From: Rhizobium freirei PRF 81
Lineage (GTDB): Bacteria; Pseudomonadota; Alphaproteobacteria; Rhizobiales; Rhizobiaceae
Assembly (NCBI RefSeq): GCF_000359745.1
Contig: NZ_AQHN01000010.1
Coordinates: 164,353 to 228,352, forward strand
Direction: 5' to 3'
Length of the DNA stretch: 64,000 nucleotides
In this document: one piece after another, positions 18,073 through 27,181 of the stretch
Layout: each line of letters opens with the position of its first letter
Position numbering within the stretch: position 1 is the stretch's first letter
Notes under the pieces: model-generated
The model's database searches: none
What the model saw: the letters and a program-made list of their open reading frames with translations, nothing else
Told to the model about the DNA's origin: nothing
Made by a program: the position numbers and the translations under genes

Positions 18073-18294
18073 ATGCTAACACCCTGCATCCTTGTCTGTT
18101 CTCTGGACGCGAACACCGGCCACTGCCTCGGCTGCGGCCGCACAGGCGCGGAAATCGGCGCATGGATGAGCTATAGCGACGATGAGCGTCTTGAAATCAT
18201 GGAGGTTCTTCCCAAGCGCATGGCAAAACTCCAGCACCGGCCGAACGCTGGAACCAGTCCGCCCCCGCGGGCACGGGAGCACAAAGTCGCATGA
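18073..18294 (+). CDS. DUF1289 small cysteine protein
   Basis: This 73-residue protein matches DUF1289: TPCILVCSLDANTGHCLGCGRTGAEIGAW with four clustered cysteines (CxxxC...CxxC), then MSYSDDERLEIMEVLPKR. The cysteines suggest a metal or iron-sulfur site; function is unknown. It starts 20 bases after cobS, and its stop overlaps the start of the aspartic protease gene (ATGA at 18291), so those two are translationally coupled. No strong ribosome site is visible. Confidence 0.82.
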   Translation: MLTPCILVCSLDANTGHCLGCGRTGAEIGAWMSYSDDERLEIMEVLPKRMAKLQHRPNAGTSPPPRAREHKVA

Positions 18295-18992
18295 ACCGCC
18301 TGAACATCGTTCTCGCCATTCTCGGCATCGGCCTTGCACTGCTCGTCTTCAATAGCAACACCGGCACGACCTTCGGCATGCACAATGACGACTTTGCCCG
18401 GATCGTCTATCTCTTGCCGATCGCCCTGATGATGAGCGCGGCCGTCTGGGGCAGCCGCCACACGGTCAGTCAGTCGCTGCGCAATCTGCTGATCTGGTTT
18501 GTCGTCATCATGGCCCTGGCGACGGCCTATATCTATCGCTACGACGCCGAGCGGGTCGGAAATCGCCTCTTCGCCGGCCTGCTTCCCGGCCATGCCGTCG
18601 TCGTCACCACCAGCGAAGGCGGCCAGGAGGTGATCCTCCACAAGCGCTCCAGCGGGCATTTCGAAACGGTGGTCAAGATCAACGGGCAGCCGATCGACAT
18701 GCTCATCGACACCGGCGCCAGCACCATCGCGCTATCGCAAGAAGATGCCGCGCGCGTCGGCATCATTCCGGAAAACCTGACCTACTCCATGAGCGTAATG
18801 ACCGCGAACGGCCGAGCAAGTGCTGCTCCCGTCGAACTTGGTTCGGTCTCGATCGGCCCCATCAAGCGGCATGACGTCAAGGCAAGCGTGGCGGAGGCCG
18901 GCAAGCTGGACCAAAGCCTGCTTGGCATGAGCTTCCTCGAGACCCTGGGATCCATGCAGATGCAGACCGACGAGCTTCGGCTTCGGGATTAA
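18291..18992 (+). CDS. Membrane-anchored retroviral-type aspartic protease (TIGR02281 family)
   Basis: This 233-residue protein has two or three hydrophobic segments in the first 85 residues and then a single aspartyl-protease lobe: VVKINGQPIDMLIDTGASTIAL with the catalytic DTG near residue 141, and SLLGMSFLETLGSMQM near the end as the conserved hydrophobic-Gly motif. Proteins of this kind dimerise to form the active site. It is coupled to the DUF1289 gene. Substrate is unknown; the catalytic lobe is probably periplasmic. Confidence 0.85.
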   Translation: MNRLNIVLAILGIGLALLVFNSNTGTTFGMHNDDFARIVYLLPIALMMSAAVWGSRHTVSQSLRNLLIWFVVIMALATAYIYRYDAERVGNRLFAGLLPGHAVVVTTSEGGQEVILHKRSSGHFETVVKINGQPIDMLIDTGASTIALSQEDAARVGIIPENLTYSMSVMTANGRASAAPVELGSVSIGPIKRHDVKASVAEAGKLDQSLLGMSFLETLGSMQMQTDELRLRD

Positions 18993-19096
18993 GCGGCAAA
19001 GGGTAGAAATCGATAGTTCGGCGGGGATCGAAGCATTCAGCTGTCTCTTCACTCTAAAAGACGACATATCCGAACGGCTTGGAAAGAGAGACACCC

Positions 19097-20002
19097 ATGG
19101 CGCCCGCTAAGACGAATATAACCACAGAACTGTTGCTGCTTCTGACCCTCGCGACCTGCTGGGGCGCGTCCTACAGCTTTATCCGCGTCGGCGTGACGAC
19201 CATCCCGCCGATCACGCTGATTGCCGCCCGCACCTTGATCGCCGGCCTCGTCCTGCTCGCCGTTATTCGCTGGCGCGGACTGAGCCTACCGAAGGATGCG
19301 GCGACATGGCGGCGCTTCCTCGTTCAATCCTGCCTCAACAGCGCCATTCCCTTCACGCTGATCGCCTGGGCCGAACAGACGCTCGACGCCGGCCTGGCGA
19401 CCATATTGAATTCCACCACGCCGATCTTCGCATTCCTGATTGCCGCAATCCTTCTGCGCACCGAACGGCTGACCGGCCGCAAGCTTTTCGGCGTGATCGC
19501 GGGCATGGCGGGGATTTGCCTGATCATCGGCTTTGATGCCCTGCACGGGGTGGGTCGCCAGCTGCCGGCACAGTTCGCCGTCGTTGCCGCATCCATCTGC
19601 TACGCAAGCGCAGCATTGTTCGGACGGAACTTCAAAGGTTTGGATCCGATGATGCCGGCCGCCGGCTCCCTGCTATGCGGCGCGGCTCTCCTGGTCCCGG
19701 CCAGCGTCGTCTTCGAACATCCCTGGCAGCTTGCCCCGTCCGCAGCCTCGATCCTGTCGCTGCTCGGCCTGTCGATCATCTCGACCGCCCTCGCCTTCAG
19801 CATCTATTTCCGGCTTATCCAGGCCCTCGGTTCCGTAGGCACCACCGCGCAAGCTTACCTGCGCGTTCCGATCGGGGTCGGCATCGGCGTCATCTTCCTG
19901 GGAGAACCCGTATCCTCGACAGCCGCCATCGGCCTGGTCTGTGTCGTGGCCGGCGTCATGGCCATGACCATCGCCCCGCGCAAGAAGGTCATCGCTGGGT
20001 GA
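19097..20002 (+). CDS. EamA/DMT-family transporter
   Basis: This 301-residue protein with ten predicted membrane helices is built from two EamA repeats. TCWGASYSFIRVGVTTIPP is the typical first-helix motif, followed by IAARTLIAG, LNSTTPIFAFLIA and, near the end, GEPVSSTAAIGL. Members export amino acids or other small metabolites; substrate unknown. ATG 19097 (MAPAKTN) lies eight bases after GGAAAGAGA. It is convergent with the acetyltransferase to its right. Confidence 0.88.
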   Translation: MAPAKTNITTELLLLLTLATCWGASYSFIRVGVTTIPPITLIAARTLIAGLVLLAVIRWRGLSLPKDAATWRRFLVQSCLNSAIPFTLIAWAEQTLDAGLATILNSTTPIFAFLIAAILLRTERLTGRKLFGVIAGMAGICLIIGFDALHGVGRQLPAQFAVVAASICYASAALFGRNFKGLDPMMPAAGSLLCGAALLVPASVVFEHPWQLAPSAASILSLLGLSIISTALAFSIYFRLIQALGSVGTTAQAYLRVPIGVGIGVIFLGEPVSSTAAIGLVCVVAGVMAMTIAPRKKVIAG

Positions 20003-20027
20003 TTTTTGAGGAAAGCGGCTCGGGAAA

Positions 20028-20567
20028 TCAGCTCAGCAACGAGAGATCGTCCCAAACGAAAATCAGATTATCGGAGCGCCAGATCGGCCCAGGGTCGGTA
20101 TATCGGCCGATCATCCGGCCTCCGAGCGACCGGTAGAAAGCGATCGCCGGATCATTGCCGGCGACGACGCCAAGCGCCGCAGCGGAATAGCCAAAGGCGG
20201 CAAGTTGCACCGCCAACTCCCGCATGAGGCGGCGCCCGAGCCCCTGTCGCTTCACTGAGGGGTCGATGTAGAGCGAACGAATTTCACCGCGCCCCGCAAA
20301 AGCCGGTTCCAACGGCGCCCCGATCGCGCCGATGCCGACAAGCCGCTTTTCCTGCTCCGCCAGCAGCACGCCCTGATGCCGGCGCGGATTGGTGAGCATG
20401 TCGCTCCATCGCACCCGGCGAAAATCTTCGTCGAGCGTGCGATAGACGTCGGCGGGCGCGAGATCGCGATAGGTTTCGCACCAGACAGCTCGATGCAGCC
20501 TGGCAATATCGACAGCATCATCGACCGCAGCCGGCCTGATCTCGATCTGCGCCGGCAACTCCGCCAT
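20028..20567 (-). CDS. GNAT-family N-acetyltransferase
   Basis: This 179-residue acetyltransferase has IEIRPAAVDDAVDIARLHRA at the start, core motif A SLYIDPSVKRQGLGRRLM (acetyl-CoA pyrophosphate loop RQGLGR) and motif B NDPAIAFYRSLGGRMIG. ATG 20567 shares one base with the stop of the upstream ABC-2 permease gene, so it is the last gene of a three-gene operon with the exporter. The acceptor substrate is unknown; the operon suggests it modifies the same compound the exporter handles, which is only inference. Confidence 0.87.
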   Translation of the reverse strand: MAELPAQIEIRPAAVDDAVDIARLHRAVWCETYRDLAPADVYRTLDEDFRRVRWSDMLTNPRRHQGVLLAEQEKRLVGIGAIGAPLEPAFAGRGEIRSLYIDPSVKRQGLGRRLMRELAVQLAAFGYSAAALGVVAGNDPAIAFYRSLGGRMIGRYTDPGPIWRSDNLIFVWDDLSLLS

Positions 20568-21328
20568 CAGTTCCTCAGCCGATAACCCGTCTTGAAGATC
20601 CATCCGAGAACCGCCAGGCAGGCGACCAGAAAGAGCGTGATGATGGCAAGGCTCAGCACCGGATTGACGTCGGCAATGCCGTAGAAGCTCCAGCGGAAGC
20701 CGCTGACGAGGTAGAGGACCGGATTGAGGTGGCTGACCGCCTGCCAGAAGGGCGGCAGCATGTTGATCGAATAGAAGCTGCCGCCAAGGAAGGTCAGCGG
20801 CGGCACGACCAGCATCGGAATGAGGTTCAGCTGCTCGAAATTCCCCGCCCATATGCCGATCATGAAGCCGAACAGGCTGAAGGTCACGGCGGTCAAGACA
20901 AAGAACAGGATCATCATGAAGGGATGCTCGATCCTGATTTCGACGAAGAGGCTCGCCGTCATGAGGATGATCAAGCCGATCAACATGCCCTTGGTCGCCG
21001 CCGCCCCCACATAACCGAGTACGATTTCGGTCATGGCGACAGGCGCCGACAGCACCTCATAGATCGTGCCGGTGAATTTCGGGAAATAGATGCCGAAGGA
21101 GCCGTTGCTGATGCACTGGCCAAGCAGGGTCAGCATGATGAGGCCGGGCGTGATGAAGGCTCCATAGGAAACGCCTTCGACGAGATTGATGCGCGATCCG
21201 ATCGCCGCCCCGAAGACGATGAAGTAGAGCGAGGTGGAAATGACCGGCGAGACGACGCTCTGCAGCAGCGTGCGGCGCGTACGGGCCATTTCGAACATAT
21301 AGATGGACTTGATCGCCTCGAAGTTCAT
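20567..21328 (-). CDS. ABC-2 type transporter permease
   Basis: This 253-residue membrane subunit has six predicted helices and an ABC-2 permease layout ([20 protein letters not shown] at the N-terminus, then [14 protein letters not shown] and [20 protein letters not shown] near residues 205-225). It resembles the DrrB/NodJ-type exporter permeases. It overlaps the ATPase gene upstream by four bases and the acetyltransferase gene downstream by one base. Confidence 0.88.
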   Translation of the reverse strand: MNFEAIKSIYMFEMARTRRTLLQSVVSPVISTSLYFIVFGAAIGSRINLVEGVSYGAFITPGLIMLTLLGQCISNGSFGIYFPKFTGTIYEVLSAPVAMTEIVLGYVGAAATKGMLIGLIILMTASLFVEIRIEHPFMMILFFVLTAVTFSLFGFMIGIWAGNFEQLNLIPMLVVPPLTFLGGSFYSINMLPPFWQAVSHLNPVLYLVSGFRWSFYGIADVNPVLSLAIITLFLVACLAVLGWIFKTGYRLRN

Positions 21329-22251
21329 TTGCTTGCTCCTACCAGCGATACGAAAATATCCTCGAGTGAGCTCTGGCGCGTCGAGAGATCCTTGAAGTGA
21401 ATTCCCTCCGCGGCCAGCTTCGACAGCAACGCCGCAATGCTCGATTGTTCATTTTGGGCGTCGAAATCATAGATCAGCGTCAGTCCGTTCGGGCCGAGCG
21501 AAAGCCCGTTGCCGTCAAGGCGGTGGGGAACTGCCCCAAGCGGTTCGTTCAGATCGAGGATAAGCTGCTTGCGGCCGAGCTTGGCCATCAGCGCCTTCTT
21601 GTCTTCAACCAGCAGCAGCTGCCCGCCATTGATGACGCCGACGCGATCGGCAGCTTCCTCCGCCTCTTCAATATAATGGGTCGTCAGGATGATCGTGACG
21701 CCGGAAGCCCGCAGGCGCTCGACCACATGCCACATGTCCTTGCGCAGCGTGACATCGACGCCGGCAGTCGGCTCGTCGAGGAAAAGAATCTCCGGCTCGT
21801 GCGACAAAGCCTTGGCGATGAGGACACGCCGCTTCATGCCGCCAGAGAGCTGGCGAAGCATATTGTCCTTCTTCTCCCAGAGCGAAAGATCGCGCAGGAT
21901 CTTCTCTATGTAGGCGGGATTGGGTTTTTTGCCGTGCAGGCCGCGCGAAAAGCTCACCGTGTTCCACACGGTTTCGAACTGATCGGTCGTCAGCTCCTGC
22001 GGCACGAGGCCGATCATGCTGCGCGTGGCGCGAAAATCGCGCACGACGTCATGGCCGCCGACCGTCACCGTACCGCTGCTCGGATTGGCAATCCCGCAGA
22101 CGATGGAGATCAGCGTCGTCTTGCCGGCGCCGTTCGGCCCGAGCAGGGCAAGAATTTCTCCCTGTTCGATATCGAGATCGACACCTTTCAGGGCTTGGAA
22201 CCCATTACTGTAGATTTTAGTGAGACTGCGGATGGAAATGATCGGAGCCAT
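21325..22251 (-). CDS. ABC exporter ATP-binding protein
   Basis: This 308-residue ATPase is of the DrrA/NodI/CcmA group. Walker A is [12 protein letters not shown] (about residue 36), the signature is [15 protein letters not shown], Walker B is [13 protein letters not shown], and the H-loop is [15 protein letters not shown]. The last 90 residues form the regulatory extension usual in this group. It pairs with the following permease through an ATGA overlap and starts the exporter-acetyltransferase operon. Confidence 0.9.
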   Translation of the reverse strand: MAPIISIRSLTKIYSNGFQALKGVDLDIEQGEILALLGPNGAGKTTLISIVCGIANPSSGTVTVGGHDVVRDFRATRSMIGLVPQELTTDQFETVWNTVSFSRGLHGKKPNPAYIEKILRDLSLWEKKDNMLRQLSGGMKRRVLIAKALSHEPEILFLDEPTAGVDVTLRKDMWHVVERLRASGVTIILTTHYIEEAEEAADRVGVINGGQLLLVEDKKALMAKLGRKQLILDLNEPLGAVPHRLDGNGLSLGPNGLTLIYDFDAQNEQSSIAALLSKLAAEGIHFKDLSTRQSSLEDIFVSLVGASK

Positions 22252-22638
22252 GATGCGGGCAAGTCCGGCTTTAAGCTGTGATGATTTTGTCGGCGTTTGC
22301 CCGCTATATAGTCGGTTTCAGGCTTTTACCATCCCACAGGGCTTAAACACTGCGTTCGCTTAATACAAATAAGCTGTCATCAAATCGTGACCTTCGTCGG
22401 GCATATACACCCTTAGGTGAGCAACGTTTGTCGCAACTCCGCCCAACGCCTCTTGGCGACATCGTCAGCGCCTATCGTACTCGACGATTTATTGCCCTCG
22501 CATTCATATTGCGTGCCTCATTGCAACATGAAGTTTTTTTCTGGAGCAGGCAGGGATACCCCGTCGTTGTCATGCGCCACTCAAGCCGGCCCAAGCCGGC
22601 TTTTTCTTTTTATGCGCCGGCAACCGATGAAACGACTG
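22252..22638. other. Intergenic region with an orphan plus-strand terminator
   Basis: This 387-base gap lies between the 5' end of the exporter operon (minus) and the 3' end of a small membrane-protein gene (minus). No annotated plus-strand gene enters it, yet it contains a plus-strand intrinsic terminator at 22583-22611. Possible open frames here have no family match. A non-coding RNA transcribed rightwards is the simplest explanation. Confidence 0.4.
22583..22611 (+). terminator. Orphan intrinsic terminator
   Basis: AAGCCGGC (22583-22590) and GCCGGCTT (22595-22602) pair perfectly around CCAA and are followed by T-rich sequence TTTCTTTTT. On the minus strand there is no T tract, so it acts rightwards. 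No plus-strand coding gene precedes it, which points to an unannotated small RNA ending here. Confidence 0.7.
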
Positions 22639-22893
22639 TTACCAGCGGCCGTTCACGCCGCAACCGGCCGGCGGCAGCGTCTTTTGCTCGAAGCGCGCTT
22701 TCAGCATCGCGCAGCCCCTGTCCCGGATCGGCCCCGGCATCATCGAGTTAAGGCCGATGCCAACCTCATCGAAAGGATCATCGGCATAGGCGACATAGAC
22801 ATACCAACGCCCGGCGATGACGACGACGATGGCAATCAGAGCCGCGACAAGCGCTCTTCCCAGGCTTCTCTTTCGTCTTGGCACGTCTTCCAT
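22639..22893 (-). CDS. Small single-pass membrane or exported protein, unknown
   Basis: This 84-residue protein has a basic N-terminus (MEDVPRRKRS), one hydrophobic segment (about 13-32) and a short soluble tail with two cysteines (DRGCAMLK and PAGCGVNG). The positive-inside rule puts the tail in the periplasm, where the cysteines could form a disulfide. ATG 22893 has GAGGG nearby; a start 30 bases earlier is possible. I recognise no family. Confidence 0.5.
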   Translation of the reverse strand: MEDVPRRKRSLGRALVAALIAIVVVIAGRWYVYVAYADDPFDEVGIGLNSMMPGPIRDRGCAMLKARFEQKTLPPAGCGVNGRW

Positions 22894-22999
22894 GAAACCC
22901 TCGCCTACGCTCCGTCGCCGCACTTAACCGCGATCCCACACCTAGATAAATCAGATTCCGTTTTCGGCAAGTATGGATGCATCTCCGGCAAAATGCCAA

Positions 23000-24184
23000 T
23001 CAAAGGCTGCAATAACGCCGGCCGCCCTTGCGATCCCTGAGGTCGAAATGGAAATGGTTCCAGTGTTCGGGATTGCTGCCAGGTCCGAGGACCGTGTCGA
23101 AATAGCGGCAGCTGTCTGTCCGCACCGCTTTGAGCAGCAGCCCCTCACGGAAGCTGAAGAGGCCCTTCCTGCGCACATCGATCACATGGCCGTTCTTCAG
23201 CACGAAGGTGCCGACATCGATGGCATTGCCGTGAGCATGCTCCGACATCGGATTATAACGTTGCCGGCTATTGTTCATCCGCCGGCAGGAATAGCCGCCG
23301 AGCGGAACGATGGTGCCGATGCCGGACCAGTAGCGGGTGCGCGCAGCCGGCGCCAACTCGTTCTTCACCCATTTCGCAAAGGCCAGAGTGACCTGGCAAT
23401 TCAAGGTGACGGCCGGCCGGACGGCGATATTGCCGGAGAGCCCGCTCAACGAAACCGGATAGGGCACCTGGCACGCAGGCCCGTTCGAAATAGCCGGCTT
23501 GTCGGTATAGATGACGCCCATGCGGCGCAGTTCCTGCCGGCAGGCGATTTCGGAAGGCGGCATCATGCCCGGCGGCGATTGCGGCGCCTCGAACTGCCGG
23601 TCGAGACGAGACACCGGATTGTCGACGCGCGGAAGCATGGCAAGCTGCGTTCCCGGCTGCTGCCGCGGCACCGGCGACTGATTGAGCTCTGCCTGTACGG
23701 CCGACCGCTGAAGGACGGAGCGATTGGTCTGTACCGGCGCATCCGACCCAATGCCGTCGACCACGGGCTCATTGGTTTGACCTTCGGCAATATTCTGCTG
23801 TTCCTCCTGCGCCAATCCGACAACCGATGCGGATTGCGCCTCTTCGGCAGGCCCGACACCGAGCTCGGCATCCATGTTGACGCCCTGGGACGAAATATTC
23901 GACTGCTGCGCCAAGCCCGCTTCGACATCCGTCGTCGTCACCGCTTCGTTCGTTCCGGTGGCGCGTTTCCCGTTGTAATTGCTCGACGTGGAAACGACGG
24001 GGTCCTGCGCACCCGGATAGGCAAATTGCCTCTGCGACACGCTGCGGTGCGGCTTGATCGAGCCGACACGCGAGGAGCTGTCGACGCTCGACGGCGGCAC
24101 GAGGCTGTCTGCCGTGCAGGCGACGAGCGCCGACGACAACAGCAACGGCAACAGAGCACGTCGTACAATGGGTAAATAGGCCAT
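23000..24184 (-). CDS. Extensin-like C-terminal domain lipoprotein
   Basis: This 394-residue protein has a lipobox (SALVAC, Cys near residue 24), so it is probably a lipoprotein. Residues of about 30-220 are low-complexity, rich in Gln, Ser and Val. The last 170 residues match the bacterial extensin-like domain: AFAKWVKNELAPAARTRYWS, HAHGNAIDVGTF and HWNHFHFDLRDRKGG. The histidine/aspartate pattern resembles LAS-type peptidoglycan peptidases, so a cell-wall role is likely but unproven. ATG 24184 gives the signal peptide; an upstream in-frame start adds 42 unlikely residues. Confidence 0.85.
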   Translation of the reverse strand: MAYLPIVRRALLPLLLSSALVACTADSLVPPSSVDSSSRVGSIKPHRSVSQRQFAYPGAQDPVVSTSSNYNGKRATGTNEAVTTTDVEAGLAQQSNISSQGVNMDAELGVGPAEEAQSASVVGLAQEEQQNIAEGQTNEPVVDGIGSDAPVQTNRSVLQRSAVQAELNQSPVPRQQPGTQLAMLPRVDNPVSRLDRQFEAPQSPPGMMPPSEIACRQELRRMGVIYTDKPAISNGPACQVPYPVSLSGLSGNIAVRPAVTLNCQVTLAFAKWVKNELAPAARTRYWSGIGTIVPLGGYSCRRMNNSRQRYNPMSEHAHGNAIDVGTFVLKNGHVIDVRRKGLFSFREGLLLKAVRTDSCRYFDTVLGPGSNPEHWNHFHFDLRDRKGGRRYCSL

Positions 24185-24430
24185 AATCCTGATCCGTTGC
24201 CCCAGCCACGGTCGGTAACGCTTACAAAGCCTAAACGGGAACGGTGAACGAATGCTTACCGGGCCAAATCGGGACACCTTAAAGGACGCCGACACAGCCG
24301 GATGAAGCACTCCTGCAGGCCGAATTTTCCCGAAACTCCGATATGCGAAGCGGCCGCGCGGTCTTTCCCATCGCGACCGGATTGCATAGGCTGGATGCCG
24401 GAATCAGTATTTGGCGATAGGAGCGAACGA

Positions 24431-24820
24431 ATGAATGACAGCGTCAAACCGAAAGGCGAGCTGACATTGCGCACGCTGGCGATGCCTGCCGACGCCAATC
24501 CCGCCGGCGACATCTTCGGCGGCTGGGTCATGGCGCAAATGGACTTGGCAAGCGGCATTCGCGCCGCCGAACGCGCGCGCGGCCGCGTGGTCACGGCTGC
24601 GGTAAAGGAAATGGCTTTCGAGCTACCGGTCAAGATCGGCGACACGCTGAGCGTCTTCACCGATATCGAACGCGTCGGCCGCACCTCGATCACCCTGAGC
24701 GTCGAGGCATGGGCGCACCGCTCGCGCTACAATAAGATGGAAAAAGTCACGGCGGCGACCTTCATCATGGTCGCACTCGACGAGAACGGCGCCCCCAAGG
24801 CTGTACCCGTGGAGGGCTGA
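24431..24820 (+). CDS. Acyl-CoA thioesterase (YciA-like)
   Basis: This 129-residue hotdog-fold thioesterase hydrolyses acyl-CoA in the cytoplasm. It has the YciA signature LAMPADANPAGDIFGGWVMAQMD (catalytic Asp region near residue 25), then GRVVTAAVKEMAFELPVKIGD and YNKMEKVTAATFIMVALD. ATG 24431 (MNDSVKP) gives family length; an earlier frame opening adds an unrelated 43 residues. The next gene, encoding a membrane protein, starts five bases after the stop and is probably co-transcribed. Confidence 0.9.
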   Translation: MNDSVKPKGELTLRTLAMPADANPAGDIFGGWVMAQMDLASGIRAAERARGRVVTAAVKEMAFELPVKIGDTLSVFTDIERVGRTSITLSVEAWAHRSRYNKMEKVTAATFIMVALDENGAPKAVPVEG

Positions 24821-24824
24821 CAAC

Positions 24825-25415
24825 ATGGGCTCGGCACACGCACCGGAAGTCTACGTCTACATACGGACGGTCATGAGCATGGTGATCGGCCTTTCGCTTG
24901 CCCAGCTCCTGACGCGGCTTGCCGGCTTCGTCCAGGCACCCGGCAAGAACAGGATATACCTCGTCCATATCGGCTGGGTATTGTCGATGTTCCTCTACAT
25001 CATCCATTTCTGGTGGTGGGAATATCGGCTGCAATCGGTGCAGGTCATCACCTTCGCCGTCTATCTTTTCCTGATCTGTTTCTGCTGCCTCTTCTACTTC
25101 CTCTGCGTGCTGCTCAACCCACCTTCCATCGATGAGTATGGCGGCTTCGAAGAGTATTTCATCTCCCGCCGCCATTGGTTCTTCGGCCTGCTTGCCGTCA
25201 CCTATGCCGTCGACCTCATCGACACCTTGCTCAAAGGGGAGGCCTATTTTCAGTCTCTCGGCTGGGAATATCCGGCCCGCAACGTCGTCTACATCGTCCT
25301 TTGCATCGTCGCTGCGATCACGGCCAACCGACGCTTCCAGGCGGCATTCGTAATCGTGGGGCTGATCTACCAGATCACATGGATCTTCCGTCTCTACGAC
25401 GTGCTCCCGGGATAG
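24825..25415 (+). CDS. Multi-pass membrane protein of unknown function
   Basis: This 196-residue protein has about five hydrophobic segments (about 14-33, 45-62, 68-94, 120-138 and 150-190), rich in Tyr, Phe and Trp. A short acidic loop near residues 100-112 (IDEYGGFEEYF) separates the third and fourth. It follows the thioesterase gene by four bases, so both may act on membrane acyl groups, but this is only positional. No family recognised. Confidence 0.65.
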   Translation: MGSAHAPEVYVYIRTVMSMVIGLSLAQLLTRLAGFVQAPGKNRIYLVHIGWVLSMFLYIIHFWWWEYRLQSVQVITFAVYLFLICFCCLFYFLCVLLNPPSIDEYGGFEEYFISRRHWFFGLLAVTYAVDLIDTLLKGEAYFQSLGWEYPARNVVYIVLCIVAAITANRRFQAAFVIVGLIYQITWIFRLYDVLPG

Positions 25416-25533
25416 GTATCAGGCATTTCGCTGCGTAAAACGGCCGCCATTTCGATGCTCTGTGATTCTTGACCAAGACATCGCCATATTGTTCAGATCG
25501 AGTATCCTCTGGATATGGGTGGGAGACCGGGCC

Positions 25534-27126
25534 TTGAAAGCAAAGAGCTATGCATTGGGATTGGCGCTTGCTCTTTCGTTGCCCTGGTTTGCTTATGCGG
25601 AAGATCCGGCGCCCGGCCCGGCCAACACCACCATCGCCCTGAAATATTGGGTGGAATTCGCAAAACAGGGCAATGCCGCCGCGCAATACGGCCTCGGCTA
25701 TCGCTACGCCAACGGCGATGGCGTCGAGCAGGACGACGCCCAGGCCGTCGATTGGTATCAGAAAGCGGCAGAGCAAGGGAATGCCCAGGCGCAATACGCC
25801 CTCGCCTACATGTATGCCGCCGGCCGCGGTGTGGATGCGGACCAGAAGCAGGCAAACGACTGGTATCTCAAATCCGCCCAGCGCGGCGATGCCAATGCGC
25901 AATATGCCATCGGCTATTCCTATGCCAACGGCCGCGGCATGGATGTCGACAACGAGCAGGCCATCGGCTGGTACGAGAAATCCGCAGCTCAAGGCCAGGC
26001 GCAGGCGCAATATGCGCTCGGCTATATGTATGCCAACGGCCTCGGCGTTCGGCAGGATTATGCCATCGCCCTTGGCTGGTATCGCAAATCCGCCGACCAG
26101 GGCCGCGCCGATGCGCAATATGCGCTTGGCTACATGTACGACAATGGCCAGGGCATGGCTGAGGATCACGCGGGGGCCATCGACTGGTACAGAAAATCCG
26201 GCGATCAGGGAAATCCACAGGGCCAATACGCCCTCGCCTACGCCTATGCCAACGGCAGAGGTGTCGAGCGCAGCGATGCAGAAGCCTATGCCTGGTACAA
26301 GAAGGCAGCTGAAAAAGGCCGTGCCGACGCGCAATACGCCGTCGGCTATAGTCTCGCGAACGGGCTGGGCGTCGCGAAGGATTACAGGCAGGCGCTGCAA
26401 TGGTATCGCAAATCCGCCGACCAGGGCCGCGCGGATGCGCAATATGCTTTGGGCTACCTCTATGCCAGCGGCCAAGGTGTCAAGGTCGACGACCTTACCG
26501 CGGTAAAATGGTATCGCAAAGCAGCCGATCAGGGAGACGCACAGGGCCAGTGCGCCCTTGGCGAAATGTACGCCGCCGGTCGCGGCGTTGCGAGGGATTA
26601 CCGCAAAGCTTTCGAATGGTATGGCAAATCGGCTGCGCAGGGTCAGGCGGATGCGCAATACGCGCTCGGCTACATATACGACAACGGCCAGGGAACACGT
26701 CAGGACAAGGCGGCGGCCGCGGACTGGTATCGCAAATCGGCAGAACAGGATAATTCGCATGGGCAATATGCCCTCGCCTATCTCTATTATCACGGCAGCG
26801 GCGTTGCAAAGGATTACGGCCAGGCGGCCGAGCTCTTTCGCAAAGCGGCGGGACAAGGCGACGCACGCGCCGAATATGGCCTTGGATATCTCTATTATAA
26901 CGGCTACGGAGTACCCAAGGATGCCGGGATCGCTGCCGACTGGTTTAATAAGGCCGCGGCGAAAGGATTGCCGGAGGCACAGCATGGCCTCAGCTACATG
27001 GAAGCCAACGGCGAAGGTCCGATCAAGGATCTTGGCCCGCTCGGCGAAGGGCGAAGTGCCGGCAAGGACACCGGAGTGACGCCGGGCTGGGTCGTCTTTC
27101 AGCTGCTGAGGGCGCTTTTGCCGTAG
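25534..27126 (+). CDS. Exported Sel1-repeat protein, 13 repeats
   Basis: This 530-residue secreted protein starts at TTG 25534, chosen because GGGAGA lies seven bases upstream and it yields a clean signal peptide (LKAKSYALGLALALSLPWFAYA, cleaved before EDPAPG). An ATG at 25462 would add 24 residues ahead of it. From about residue 40 there are 13 tandem 36-residue Sel1-like repeats with core WYRKSADQGRADAQYALGY and YANGRGV. Such alpha-solenoids mediate protein-protein contacts, often in envelope or symbiosis signalling. A second Sel1 gene follows 55 bases later. Confidence 0.88.
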   Translation: MKAKSYALGLALALSLPWFAYAEDPAPGPANTTIALKYWVEFAKQGNAAAQYGLGYRYANGDGVEQDDAQAVDWYQKAAEQGNAQAQYALAYMYAAGRGVDADQKQANDWYLKSAQRGDANAQYAIGYSYANGRGMDVDNEQAIGWYEKSAAQGQAQAQYALGYMYANGLGVRQDYAIALGWYRKSADQGRADAQYALGYMYDNGQGMAEDHAGAIDWYRKSGDQGNPQGQYALAYAYANGRGVERSDAEAYAWYKKAAEKGRADAQYAVGYSLANGLGVAKDYRQALQWYRKSADQGRADAQYALGYLYASGQGVKVDDLTAVKWYRKAADQGDAQGQCALGEMYAAGRGVARDYRKAFEWYGKSAAQGQADAQYALGYIYDNGQGTRQDKAAAADWYRKSAEQDNSHGQYALAYLYYHGSGVAKDYGQAAELFRKAAGQGDARAEYGLGYLYYNGYGVPKDAGIAADWFNKAAAKGLPEAQHGLSYMEANGEGPIKDLGPLGEGRSAGKDTGVTPGWVVFQLLRALLP

Positions 27127-27181
27127 CAATCGCGAAAATGGCATATCAACAACAAACGGATCATAGACCGAGGGCTAAATC

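Noticed and set aside
18118..18127. A GCCACTG B12-box-like string (another near 13080)
   Set aside because: Both lie inside coding sequence without the surrounding cobalamin-riboswitch structure; no riboswitch was found upstream of any cob gene in the window.
25462..25533. ATG start for the first Sel1 protein
   Set aside because: It would put 24 unlikely residues ahead of a clean signal peptide; the TTG at 25534 has a well-placed ribosome site.
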